Below are positions 21,589 to 29,760 of a DNA stretch of 64,000 bases, piece after piece. The position numbers and the translations under genes are program-made. The notes beneath the pieces are model-generated. The model searched no databases and had not been told where the DNA came from. It saw only the letters and a program-made list of their open reading frames with translations. The first letter of the stretch is position 1, and each line of letters begins with the position of its first letter. The stretch is from CAVQBL01 sp963710715 (lineage in GTDB: Bacteria > Pseudomonadota > Gammaproteobacteria > DSM-16500), in contig CAVQBL010000019.1 of the NCBI GenBank assembly GCA_963710715.1, positions 21,678 through 85,677 of the forward strand. Direction: 5' to 3'.

Positions 21589-21900
21589 CTAGAAGTTATT
21601 CGTAGATTTCGATCTGACCATATTCTGTTGATGTTTTTGAGGTTGTGCGCTGCTTTGTCGTTGCCCAAATAAACCTCTTTGTGAATTGTTCTTATTCTCA
21701 GCTTTTTGTTCGGGTTGTTGTACCAGAGCATTAAGTTTAGAGAATACGAGCGATGTTAATTCATCGTCTGTGCTACGACGAATAGCTTTTTTGTAGTTTT
21801 TTTATTTCAGAATTGCTTATTTTAAAGTCTTGAAAGTTGAGTTGACTTAAAGCATTAATATCAATTATTTTTGGAGTTGCTGCAGGTTGCGAAGAATTCA
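21589..21900 (-). pseudogene. small hydrophilic protein, frameshifted
   Basis: From an ATG at 21898-21900 a frame reads MNSSQPAATPKIIDINALSQ and on to EIKKLQKS, then hits a stop near 21776. Removing one A from the A-run near 21790 lets it continue as AIRRSTDDELTSLVFSKLNA and end SAQPQKHQQNMVRSKSTNNF at 21589, about 103 residues. The composition is polar (Gln, Asn, Lys, Ser) with a helical middle. I recognise no family. The indel could be sequence error, in which case this is an intact small gene. Confidence 0.4.
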
Positions 21901-22112
21901 TAATAAAATACCTATATAGTGTTTGGCGTATATATTATCATAATTTGCTTAATATTTAAACAATTATTGACGCTCCCTGTTGTCGCCGTGATAAATGCAT
22001 AATCACGAACATGAGCAGCGTAACGCAGGTGCAACGAAGAGTAACAACAAAAGACGCGGATTTGGAAAGAACTCTATTGGCCAACGCCCCATAAAAGCTA
22101 TAGTCATTCAAT

Positions 22113-23744
22113 TTAATGAATAAAAGTGACAACCTCTGCCAGTGAATCAAATATACGGTTTCCACAAAGTAAACGAGTTATGCCTACTTTTACTAATTTT
22201 TCACCAACATTAGGACTCGCTTCACAAAGATAAACAAGTACTTTTCTTTTATGAAATTGTTCAATGATTTCGCTAAATGTTTGCAGTCCTGTCATATCGA
22301 TAAACGGAACGTTTTTTAAACGAAAAATAATAATTTTTGGATCAGAATGAGTAACCGCGAGAGCTCTTTCTATTTTTTCAGCGACACCAAAAAAGAAAGG
22401 CCCTTGAATAGAATAAATAATAGTATCTTTTGGAAGAATTAATTTTTTATTAATTAAATCACCATTTAGCATTTCGTGATCTTGTTCTTCGATAGTGACA
22501 ACCTGACTCATGCGACGAATAAAAAGTAACATTGCAAGAATGACACCTATATTTACTGCCACAACCAAATTAGTAAATATTGTCAACAAAAAAGTGGTAA
22601 ATAAGATTAAAACATCCGAACGAGGAGCACGTTTTACCATGTGCATAAAATGAGGAATATCACTCATATTATAAGCGACTACAAAAAGAATCGCGGCCAA
22701 AGCACATAACGGAATATTTTTTGCCAAAGGCGACAAAACTAAAATAACCAGAATTAAAAAAATGGAATGCACAATTGCAGCAATGGGGCTATTACCGCCA
22801 TTTCGAATATTAGTGGCAGTTCGAGCAATTGCACCTGTTGCTGCGAATCCACCAAAAAGTGGAGCTACAATATTAGCTAAACCTTGTCCAATCAGTTCTT
22901 GATTTGAATGATGTCGGGTTTTTGCCATTCCATCCGCAGCTGTTGCAGATAATAATGACTCTATCGCGCCTAAAAGAGCAATGGTAAAAGCAGGGCCAAT
23001 CAAATTGAGTGCCTGGCTAAATTCTATTGAAGGTAAATGAAACTTTGGAAGCACTGATGAAATTCCACCAAACACACTACCGATAGTTGCTACTGTTTTG
23101 AATTGAAATATAGACTGTATAGCGGTTGCCGCTATCATAGCAACTAATGGGCCCGGAATTCGCTTTAAAAATTTTGGAGTTAGCCATACTAAAAATAGAC
23201 TAAAGATAGCGAGACTTGTTGTGGTGGGATCAAAATGAGGTAAAGCTTTAATGAGTGATACTATTTTTATATGAAATTTAGCATCCAATGGAAAATGAAC
23301 TGATAAACCCAAAAAATCTTTCCATTCATTAACAAAAATAATAACGCCTATTCCGCTCGTGAACCCAACAATCACTGGGTCAGGGATAAATTTAATAACG
23401 TTTCCTAATTTTAAAATACCCATAAATAGTAAAATAAAACCAGCAAACAACGTTGAAATTTGTAATCCGGTTATCCCATATTTGGCCGTTATACCAGCAA
23501 GAATGACAACAAAAGCACCTGTTGGTCCTGCAATTTGTACGCGACTACCCCCGAATAATCCAACAATTAAACCCGCAATAATTGCAGTATACAAACCCTC
23601 TGCAGGTTGTACGCCAGAAGCAATTGCAAAGGCCATGGATAAAGGAAGAGCCACCACGCCAACAACTAATCCCGCAGTGAGGTTGGGTAGCCAATTGTTT
23701 GATTTAAGCAGACCAGCGCGATAGGCTTCAATTATTGCGATCAT
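22113..23744 (-). CDS. SulP-family anion transporter with STAS domain
   Basis: 543 residues. The N-terminal 400 residues hold the many membrane helices of the SLC26/SulP fold, with the signature LTAGLVVGVVALPLSMAFAIASGVQPAEGLYTA near the start. Conserved GSRVQIAGPTGAFVVILAGI and a later QELIGQGLANIVAPLFGG follow. The C-terminal STAS domain (about residues 425-540) has DTIIYSIQGPFFFGVAEKIE and a VPFIDMTGLQTFSEII core. Members import sulfate, bicarbonate or dicarboxylates by proton or sodium coupling; the substrate cannot be read from sequence. The gene is monocistronic on the minus strand and looks complete. Confidence 0.92.
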   Translation of the reverse strand: MIAIIEAYRAGLLKSNNWLPNLTAGLVVGVVALPLSMAFAIASGVQPAEGLYTAIIAGLIVGLFGGSRVQIAGPTGAFVVILAGITAKYGITGLQISTLFAGFILLFMGILKLGNVIKFIPDPVIVGFTSGIGVIIFVNEWKDFLGLSVHFPLDAKFHIKIVSLIKALPHFDPTTTSLAIFSLFLVWLTPKFLKRIPGPLVAMIAATAIQSIFQFKTVATIGSVFGGISSVLPKFHLPSIEFSQALNLIGPAFTIALLGAIESLLSATAADGMAKTRHHSNQELIGQGLANIVAPLFGGFAATGAIARTATNIRNGGNSPIAAIVHSIFLILVILVLSPLAKNIPLCALAAILFVVAYNMSDIPHFMHMVKRAPRSDVLILFTTFLLTIFTNLVVAVNIGVILAMLLFIRRMSQVVTIEEQDHEMLNGDLINKKLILPKDTIIYSIQGPFFFGVAEKIERALAVTHSDPKIIIFRLKNVPFIDMTGLQTFSEIIEQFHKRKVLVYLCEASPNVGEKLVKVGITRLLCGNRIFDSLAEVVTFIH

Positions 23745-24006
23745 TTTCTTTCTCAGTTGTAACTAGCTTCTTGGAGCCCATATTGAAACGATAATTGCGA
23801 ATTTTATATTATAGCGGTATACGAGTCACTCTTTTTTTAAAACCTAACCCTTATTATTTCTAGCGAGAAAAAATTAAATGAGAAATCTATTATCGAAAAC
23901 GATAAGCATAATTAGAGTGAATTTATATTAACTTGTATGTAATGATATGCATTGTATACGACCCCATTGTATAATTACATTTTAACTTTCCCCCCATGGA
24001 GGATTT

Positions 24007-24291
24007 ATGAACAACTGCTTGAAAAAAAGTTTGTTAGGTTTAGGAATTGCTTTGATTAGTGCCACGTCTTTATTGACAGGGTGCAATACGATTCAAGGTA
24101 CCGCGTACGGAGCTAAAAAAGATTTTCAAACGGTAACTGGCTCACATAAATCAAAGAAACATCATAAGGGAACGCATCATAAAACCAAAGCTCCCCATCA
24201 TAAAAAAGCGCCAAAAAATACTGCTAAAAAATCTGCAGAAAAAATGAACACCCAACCCACTCCTGCACAAAACCCTGGTGGCAATCAATAA
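24007..24291 (+). CDS. entericidin-like lipoprotein with Lys/His-rich tail
   Basis: 94 residues. The N-terminus is a lipoprotein signal peptide, with lipobox LLTGC placing the lipidated Cys at residue 26. The segment after it (NTIQGTAYGAKKDF) matches the short entericidin EcnA/EcnB pattern (C.NT..G.G.D). Unlike entericidins of about 45 residues, it carries a 55-residue tail dense in Lys and His (HKSKKHHKGTHHKTKAPHHKK), then a Thr/Pro/Gln-rich end. The tail could bind metal or polyanions, which is inference. A good ribosome-binding site (ggagg) lies 5 bases upstream of the ATG. Confidence 0.75.
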   Translation: MNNCLKKSLLGLGIALISATSLLTGCNTIQGTAYGAKKDFQTVTGSHKSKKHHKGTHHKTKAPHHKKAPKNTAKKSAEKMNTQPTPAQNPGGNQ

Positions 24292-24323
24292 AACGTTATT
24301 AATTACGGTGCCTTGAGAAAGCT

Positions 24324-24357
24324 ATAGGGTGGGCACGCTTCGCTTTGCCCACCCTAT
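24324..24357. repeat. GGGTGGGCA-type hairpin repeat, copy 1
   Basis: 12-bp perfect arms (atagggtgggca and its inverse) around a 10-base loop cgcttcgctt. It lies between the convergent lipoprotein and glyA genes, where it may serve as a terminator for both. Related hairpins occur at 34352-34378 and 40814-40840. Confidence 0.7.
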
Positions 24358-24372
24358 ATCTAAACTCGACAG

Positions 24373-25648
24373 TTAAACTGTTTCAAATTTTAAGTTGTCA
24401 TAAACAGGAAATTTGTGACAAAGCGCTAACGCTTTTTCACGCACTGCGGTAATGGTATTTTCGTTATGAATATCATCTAAAATATCACATACCCAATTTG
24501 CTAACATTTCACATTCTTTTTCTTTGAAACCACGTGTGGTAACGGCAGGTGTTCCTAGACGTAAACCACTGGTAACAAAAGGTGATTGTGGATCATTCGG
24601 TACAGCATTTTTATTGACTGTGATATTGGCACGACCTAATGCAGCATCCGCATCTTTGCCAGTAATCTTCTTATCAATCAAATCCATTAAAAATAAATGA
24701 TTATCTGTGCCACCACTCACAATTTTATAGCCACGATGAAAGAATAATACTCGCCATCTTACGAGCATTATTTAAAATTTGTTGCTGATACTCTTTAAAA
24801 TCCGGTTGCAGCGCTTCTAAGAATGCAACGGCTTTAGCAGCAATCACATGCATCAACGGACCACCTTGTGCTCCGGGAAAAACTGCCGAATTTAATTTCT
24901 TTTCTAATTCAGGATTCGCTTTCGCTAAAATTAAACCGCCACGTGGACCACGCAAAGTTTTATGTGTAGTTGAAGTAGTAACATCTGCAATATTGCACGG
25001 GAGAAGGATAAAGTCCAACCGCAATTAAACCTGCAACATGCGCAATATCCGCCATGAAATAAGCGCCAATACTATCAGCAATATTTCGTAAACGTTGCCA
25101 ATCGACAATGCGTGAATAAGCAGAAAATCCTGAAACAATTAATTTTGGCTTATGTTCTTTTGCTAACTGTTCAACTTGCGTCATAATCAATTAATCCGGT
25201 TTCAGGATCTAATACCATACGAAAAAAATTGATAAAGTTTTCCAGAAAAATTCACCGGTGAACCATGCGTCAAATGACCACCATGAGCAAGACTCATCCC
25301 TAATACTGTGTCACCTGGGTTAATCATCGCAGCATAAGCAGCAGCATTCGCTTGCGAACCAGAATGCGGTTGCACATTTGCATAATCTGCACCAAATAAT
25401 TTTTTAACGCGCTCAATCGCTAATTGTTCGGCAATATCGACAAATTCACAGCCACCGTAATAACGCTTGCCAGGATAACCTTCGGCATATTTATTGGTGA
25501 GTACAGAGCCTTGTGCTTCCAGTACGCGTGGGCTGACATAGTTTTCTGAGGCAATTAATTCAATATGATCTTCTTGGCGGCGTTGTTCATCTTTGATAAC
25601 ACCCCAAATAGCTGGATCAAAATCACGTAAAGAAATATTTTTAAACAT
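24373..25648 (-). pseudogene. glyA: serine hydroxymethyltransferase, several frameshifts
   Basis: Four frame segments together cover a full-length SHMT of about 420 codons. They are the N-terminus (DFDPAIWGVIKDEQRRQEDHIELIASENYVS), the SYG/DPETGLIDYD region, YFMADIAHVAGLIA, the PLP-lysine motif TTSTTHKTLRGPRGG, and the C-terminus (RGYKIVSGGTDNHLFLMDL). The frame changes fall near 25207, 25175, 24985 and 24755, and each is explained by one inserted base. The enzyme makes glycine and methylene-THF, feeding one-carbon units to purN/purH. It follows purE by 9 bases. Active-site residues are unchanged, which fits sequence error or very recent decay. Confidence 0.85.
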
Positions 25649-25657
25649 AGGCTCTAG

Positions 25658-26149
25658 TCACTCCCTGGGATTGGAATTTTCCAAAATTGCTTGTGCTTGT
25701 TTTTCTCGATATTTTTTAATTGCCTCACGATATTCAGGATGTTTTACACTCAAAATACTAGCTGCAAACAAACCTGCATTAACCGCACCTGGTTTTCCAA
25801 TCGCCATGGTGGCGACAGGAATTCCACCTGGCATTTGGACTATAGATAATAAAGAATCCAAGCCATTTAATGCTTGCGAAGGCATGGGTACACCAATGAC
25901 AGGTAATAATGTTTTTGCTGCGATAACACCAGGTAAATGTGCTGCGCCACCGGCTGCACCAATAATCACTTCCACGCCGCGTTTTTCTGCGGTTTCAACA
26001 TATTCGAACAAGGCATCTGGTGTGCGATGAGCAGACAATACACGCGCTTCATACGGTATTTTTAATGCGTCTAAGGTTAATCCTGCATGTTCCATGGTAG
26101 GCCAATCGGATTTAGAACCCATGAGAATGCTAACGAGAATTTTAGTCAT
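25658..26149 (-). CDS. purE: 5-(carboxyamino)imidazole ribonucleotide mutase
   Basis: 163 residues of class I PurE. It begins with the ILMGSKSDWPTMEHA motif (substrate-binding Ser and Asp), followed by VLSAHRTPDALFEYV (catalytic His) and IIGAAGGAAHLPGVIAAKT, with GKPGAVNAGLFAASIL near the end. It converts N5-CAIR to CAIR. The partner purK is not in this window. The gene is intact and sits between purH and glyA, 13 bases after purH, probably in one transcript. Confidence 0.95.
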   Translation of the reverse strand: MTKILVSILMGSKSDWPTMEHAGLTLDALKIPYEARVLSAHRTPDALFEYVETAEKRGVEVIIGAAGGAAHLPGVIAAKTLLPVIGVPMPSQALNGLDSLLSIVQMPGGIPVATMAIGKPGAVNAGLFAASILSVKHPEYREAIKKYREKQAQAILENSNPRE

Positions 26150-26162
26150 AATGATCTACCCT

Positions 26163-27704
26163 CTAATGTTTAAAACAACGTTTACCCGTAAACACCATTG
26201 CGATACCATGTTCATCACAAGCAGCAATCACTTCTGTATCACGTTGTGATCCTCCCGGTTGAATGATCGCACGTATGCCAGTATTGGCAATACGATCAAT
26301 ACTATCACGAAATGGGAAAAATGCATCGGAAGCAAGAATGGTATTTGCTAAATTTTTTCCAGCTTTTTTAATAGCGACATCCACCGCATCCACACGCGAT
26401 ACTTGCCCTGCGCCTACACCGACTGTGACGTGGTTTTTGGCAATTAAAATCGCATTGGATTTGATGTGTTTTAGCACGGGCCAGGCAAATAACATAGTCG
26501 CAATTTCTTTTTCAGTGGGTTTGGCATTCGTCACAATTTTAAAATCTTGATAGTCAATCGCACTCAAATCTTTATCTTGAATTAACAAACCACCTTCAAT
26601 AAATTTAAATTCCTGCAGAGTTGCCGAAGTTGTATCCTGCAACTCCAACACTCGTAAATTGGGCTTGCTTGCTAAGATAGCCAAAGCTTCAGCGGAATAA
26701 CTCGGAGCAATGAGCACTTCAATAAAAACCTTGGCAATAGCTTCTGCAATTGCTTTATCGCAAGGTCGATTAAGCGCAACGATACCACCGAATGCAGAAA
26801 GCGCATCCGCATGAAACGCATGTTGAAATGCATCAGCAATATTATCCGCAGTTGCAACACCACAAGGATTAGCATGTTTCACAACCACACACGCTGGTTG
26901 TGTGAATTCACGCATACAAGCAACTGCTGCATCCGCATCCGCAATATTGTTATATGATAATTCTTTTCCTTGATGCAGTTTGGCAGACAAGATTCCAGAA
27001 TTCGTTGATGAAAATCGATATGCACATGCTGCTTGATGTGGATTCTCACCGTAACGAAGCTCAGAGTATCTTTCTAAGTGAAAATGTAATTTTTCTGGAA
27101 ACGCTACATCAGCATTACGTGATAAATAACTAAATATCACTGCATCATAGTGCGCAGTATGTTCAAAGGCTTTAATAGCAAGTTGTTTACGCGTTGCAAA
27201 ACTCAAGCCTTTTTGAGCATGTAACTCATCAATTATTTTTTGATAATCTTTTGGATCAACAGCCACACCCGTCCAGCCCATATTTTTTGCCGCTGAGCGA
27301 ATCATGGTTGGGCCTCCAATATCAATGTTTTCAATCGCGTCATCCAATGTTGCGACGGGATTTTTAATTGTTTCTGCGAATGGATATAAATTCACAACTA
27401 CCAAATCAATCCAGTTAATTTGCTGTTCTTTTGCAACTTGCGCATGTTTATCGCGCAACCCCAAAATTCCGCCGTGCACTTTAGGATGCAATGTTTTCAA
27501 GCGTCCATCCATAATTTCAGGAAATCCTGTGACTTCGGAAACATCTCGCACTGGGATGTTTGCTTCGCGTAATAATTTACTTGTACCACCCGTCGAAATA
27601 ATTTCAATATTTAATTCTGCAAGACTGTGAGCAAATTCAATCAATCCTGTTTTATCAGAAACTGAAATTAATGCGCGTTTAATGTGTGTGTTTGTTTGGT
27701 TCAT
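26163..27704 (-). CDS. purH: bifunctional AICAR transformylase / IMP cyclohydrolase
   Basis: 513 residues from the ATG at 27704 (MNQTNTHIKRALISVSDKTG). Longer upstream starts would run into the antitoxin gene. The N-terminal IMP cyclohydrolase domain has SDKTGLIEFAHSLAEL and STGGTSKLLREANIPV. The C-terminal transformylase holds the catalytic KHANPCGVA motif and SDAFFPFRDSIDRIA. It performs the last two steps to IMP. The gene is intact, unlike most of the purine genes 4-13 kb upstream. It lies 1 base after the antitoxin stop, an unusual junction that may link it to the TA transcript. Confidence 0.95.
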   Translation of the reverse strand: MNQTNTHIKRALISVSDKTGLIEFAHSLAELNIEIISTGGTSKLLREANIPVRDVSEVTGFPEIMDGRLKTLHPKVHGGILGLRDKHAQVAKEQQINWIDLVVVNLYPFAETIKNPVATLDDAIENIDIGGPTMIRSAAKNMGWTGVAVDPKDYQKIIDELHAQKGLSFATRKQLAIKAFEHTAHYDAVIFSYLSRNADVAFPEKLHFHLERYSELRYGENPHQAACAYRFSSTNSGILSAKLHQGKELSYNNIADADAAVACMREFTQPACVVVKHANPCGVATADNIADAFQHAFHADALSAFGGIVALNRPCDKAIAEAIAKVFIEVLIAPSYSAEALAILASKPNLRVLELQDTTSATLQEFKFIEGGLLIQDKDLSAIDYQDFKIVTNAKPTEKEIATMLFAWPVLKHIKSNAILIAKNHVTVGVGAGQVSRVDAVDVAIKKAGKNLANTILASDAFFPFRDSIDRIANTGIRAIIQPGGSQRDTEVIAACDEHGIAMVFTGKRCFKH

Positions 27705-27705
27705 T

Positions 27706-28062
27706 CTAAGCTGCTGCTCCTTCATTATAATCACCCGACAAAAGAACCACCAATCCTTTTTCTGCAACAAGATTAAGTAATCTTAGTGATGTCCCTCTCG
27801 GATGTTTTTCACCCTGCTCCCATTGTCTTACTGTAGATAGAGTCGTATTTAAAAATTTTGCAAAAACAGGTTGGCTCACTTTTTCACGCAGACGAATGCC
27901 TTTAATCTCATTAGCAGAAAGGTCTTTTACAGGCGGCAAGCATAACTCATCAAATTCTCTCATGGTGGTAGCATCAATAATATGGGCATCGTATAAGCCT
28001 TTTGCTGTTTCATGGGCAACTTCCAATATACTCGGATGTTTCTCTTTTTTTACTCTACTCAT
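27706..28062 (-). CDS. XRE-family antitoxin of a RelE-type TA module
   Basis: 118 residues from the ATG at 28062 (MSRVKKEKHPS), which overlaps the toxin stop by 8 bases; a start at 28086 would add eight residues. The N-terminal half is helical (HPSILEVAHETAKGLYDAHI). The C-terminal half is an HTH with GIRLREKVSQPVFAKFLNTT and the recognition region TLSTVRQWEQGEKHPRG, ending LRLLNLVAEKGL. This is the usual second gene of toxin-first modules (HigBA-like order), where the HTH protein binds the toxin and represses the operon. The stop is directly followed by purH. Confidence 0.85.
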   Translation of the reverse strand: MSRVKKEKHPSILEVAHETAKGLYDAHIIDATTMREFDELCLPPVKDLSANEIKGIRLREKVSQPVFAKFLNTTLSTVRQWEQGEKHPRGTSLRLLNLVAEKGLVVLLSGDYNEGAAA

Positions 28063-28426
28063 GACTAACCTCGTATAAATCACCATTAATAATCATTTCT
28101 TTTAACTCACTGTCAGGTGCATTTAATAAACTTTGAGCTAATTTTTTAAGTGTCTTTTCCTCTTGTTCATTTATGTTGTCGCTCTGGCTCTTCGGAAATC
28201 CATAAACAAAAATAGTTCTATGTCCTTTTTGAAAAACCACTATAGTTCTAAATCCGCCACGCTTTCCCTGCCCTTTGCGCGCCACACGCTTTTTAACTAG
28301 ACTCCCACCTAAATTGGCATCAGTCAGCCCATGGTCAATTTCCTTGGCGGCTTTCATAAGAGTCGAGTCATTTAAACCTTCAGACTTAGCCCATTTGAAA
28401 AACATTTTGTTTTTAAAGATTCTCAT
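28055..28426 (-). CDS. RelE/HigB-type toxin
   Basis: 123 residues with the compact fold of RelE-superfamily COG4737 toxins: MRIFKNKMFFKWAKSEGLND, AAKEIDHGLTDANLGGSLVKKRVARKGQGKRGGFRTIVVF (basic, RNA-binding face), HRTIFVYGFPKS and a C-terminal helix pair (EKTLKKLAQSLL). Such toxins cut mRNA or block translation. It is the first gene of the module and overlaps the antitoxin. A short palindrome upstream (28450-28458) may be the operator. Confidence 0.85.
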   Translation of the reverse strand: MRIFKNKMFFKWAKSEGLNDSTLMKAAKEIDHGLTDANLGGSLVKKRVARKGQGKRGGFRTIVVFQKGHRTIFVYGFPKSQSDNINEQEEKTLKKLAQSLLNAPDSELKEMIINGDLYEVSHE

Positions 28427-28449
28427 TTATCTCTTTTTTATAAGTATAT

Positions 28450-28458
28450 CACTTAGTG
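28450..28458. promoter_or_regulatory. candidate operator of the RelE-type TA module
   Basis: The 9-base palindrome CACTTAGTG, with further partial symmetry in its flanks (atatCACTTAGTGgtgt), sits 24 bases upstream of the toxin start. The position fits autorepression by the HTH antitoxin. The motif is short and the call weak. Confidence 0.35.
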
Positions 28459-28500
28459 GTGTATTTTTCAATACTCTCTTTTTCAAACCTTTAACCCGTG

Positions 28501-29115
28501 CTATCTGTAGATACCTGCTTTCTTAAATTGCTTCTCTTGATCCCCGTGATATTCATTGATGAGCCCTAATAGAACTGCTGGCAAATGGCTTACATTAGAA
28601 ATACATTCAGGTACAAGCTGTTTTTCTGCATGTGTTAATATATCATTTAGAAATTCAGTATAACTTACGCGCAGAGGGTTACAAAATTTAGTAGCATTAT
28701 TATCACAAAATTTTGAATCAATTCCTGCGTAAAGAAACGTTTTTAAAGAATCATAATCTTCATTTCCTTCTTTAATTGATTCTTTTAGCGCCAGAATAAG
28801 ATCCGTGTTGCATTTTGCTTCAGTTATGCTTTTTTGGAATTTATTAGCGCGATTTCTACCTGCGGTACGAAAAAATTTATTTTGTATCTCACTCAAATAG
28901 TCTTCCACAGATTCCTCTAATGACATTTTGAATTTATCAAAATTCGAAAGAATTTTATTTACTGATTCTTCTATAAAAATCTCATAGTGGGATCTTGCAT
29001 TAGCTATAGCTTTAGCTCTAGTTTTCGCGCGCAATCCTGCAGCCCTCATTATCTCGCCCTGAAGACTTATTTTTTGTCCTAAAGATAAAGAACTTGAACC
29101 ACTACTAAAAAACAT
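28501..29115 (-). CDS. hypothetical helical protein, unknown function
   Basis: 204 residues, largely helical and charged, with a Ser-rich N-terminus (MFFSSGSSSLSLG) and long amphipathic stretches (HYEIFIEESVNKILSNFDKF and on to residue 85) that could form coiled coil. Three cysteines cluster late (KFCDNNATKFCNPL, VPECIS). No signal peptide or membrane segment. I recognise no family. AT-rich and monocistronic with its own ribosome-binding site (gaggag upstream of the ATG), like the effector-type genes elsewhere in this window; no further function can be supported. Confidence 0.6.
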   Translation of the reverse strand: MFFSSGSSSLSLGQKISLQGEIMRAAGLRAKTRAKAIANARSHYEIFIEESVNKILSNFDKFKMSLEESVEDYLSEIQNKFFRTAGRNRANKFQKSITEAKCNTDLILALKESIKEGNEDYDSLKTFLYAGIDSKFCDNNATKFCNPLRVSYTEFLNDILTHAEKQLVPECISNVSHLPAVLLGLINEYHGDQEKQFKKAGIYR

Positions 29116-29232
29116 AACTATTCCTCCTCGGTTATTATGCTTTAATATAGATTAATTTAGAATTTTTTGTAAGTACGCACATATTTGTGATATAGTATCA
29201 AATTATATACTTAGTATTTCAAGAGGTCACTG

Positions 29233-29583
29233 ATGAAAACAAAAGGAAAACGTCGTATCAATAACTGTCATTATGGGTGCGCTGTTGAAGCAGCGTTTGA
29301 TGTCATCGGCAATAAATGGAAAGGAGTTATCTTATTTCATTTACTTGAAGGCAAAAAACGTTTTAACGAACTTCGTAAATTGATTCCAAGTGTAACTCAA
29401 AGAATGTTAACGCTACAACTGCGTGAATTAGAAAAAGATAGAGTAATTTCTCGTAAAATTTATCCAGAAATACCACCAAAAGTTGAGTATTCATTAACCT
29501 CTTCTGGTACGGAGCTAAAGCCACTCTTGCTTTCGCTACGAGAATGGGGCGCTCGTGTTATGCAAAAAAATATCAAATCGTAA
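29233..29583 (+). CDS. HxlR-family transcriptional regulator
   Basis: 116 residues with the winged-helix HxlR fold: CHYGCAVEAAFDVIGNKWKGVILFHLLEG (residues 12-40), KRFNELRKLIPSVTQRMLTLQLRELEKDRVISR and VEYSLTSSGTELKPLL. The cysteines near the N-terminus (CHYGC) match redox or aldehyde-sensing members. HxlR proteins bind as dimers and often control an adjacent oxidoreductase, but no such gene is next door, so the target is unclear. Upstream, gtaagtac and gtactta-like words (29170-29215) may be its own operator. Confidence 0.88.
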   Translation: MKTKGKRRINNCHYGCAVEAAFDVIGNKWKGVILFHLLEGKKRFNELRKLIPSVTQRMLTLQLRELEKDRVISRKIYPEIPPKVEYSLTSSGTELKPLLLSLREWGARVMQKNIKS

Positions 29584-29732
29584 TTTTAAATAGGAATCGG
29601 GTCTTATTATCAACTTCTTCTGTGGAACATAGCGTACAGCCAAAACCTGTTTTTTATACCTGTTGCTAAACGTACATAATAAACGTGTGAAACAAAAAAT
29701 ATCACTAGAAAATCTTTATTTTTTAGACTATA

Positions 29733-29759
29733 CTCCGAAAAATACGGTAATTTTCGGAG
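29733..29759. promoter_or_regulatory. inverted repeat overlapping the start region of the AAA/DUF4143 gene
   Basis: Nine-base arms CTCCGAAAA (29733-29741) and TTTTCGGAG (29751-29759) flank a 9-base centre, and the right arm ends just before the ATG region at 29761. The location suggests an operator or an mRNA hairpin that covers the start codon. Confidence 0.5.
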
Positions 29760-29760
29760 C

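Noticed and set aside
24373..25648. Possible rule that each glyA insertion is the complementary base placed between two identical bases.
   Set aside because: At two of the four sites the original sequence is ambiguous, and the purF, dnaB and radA indels do not follow the rule.
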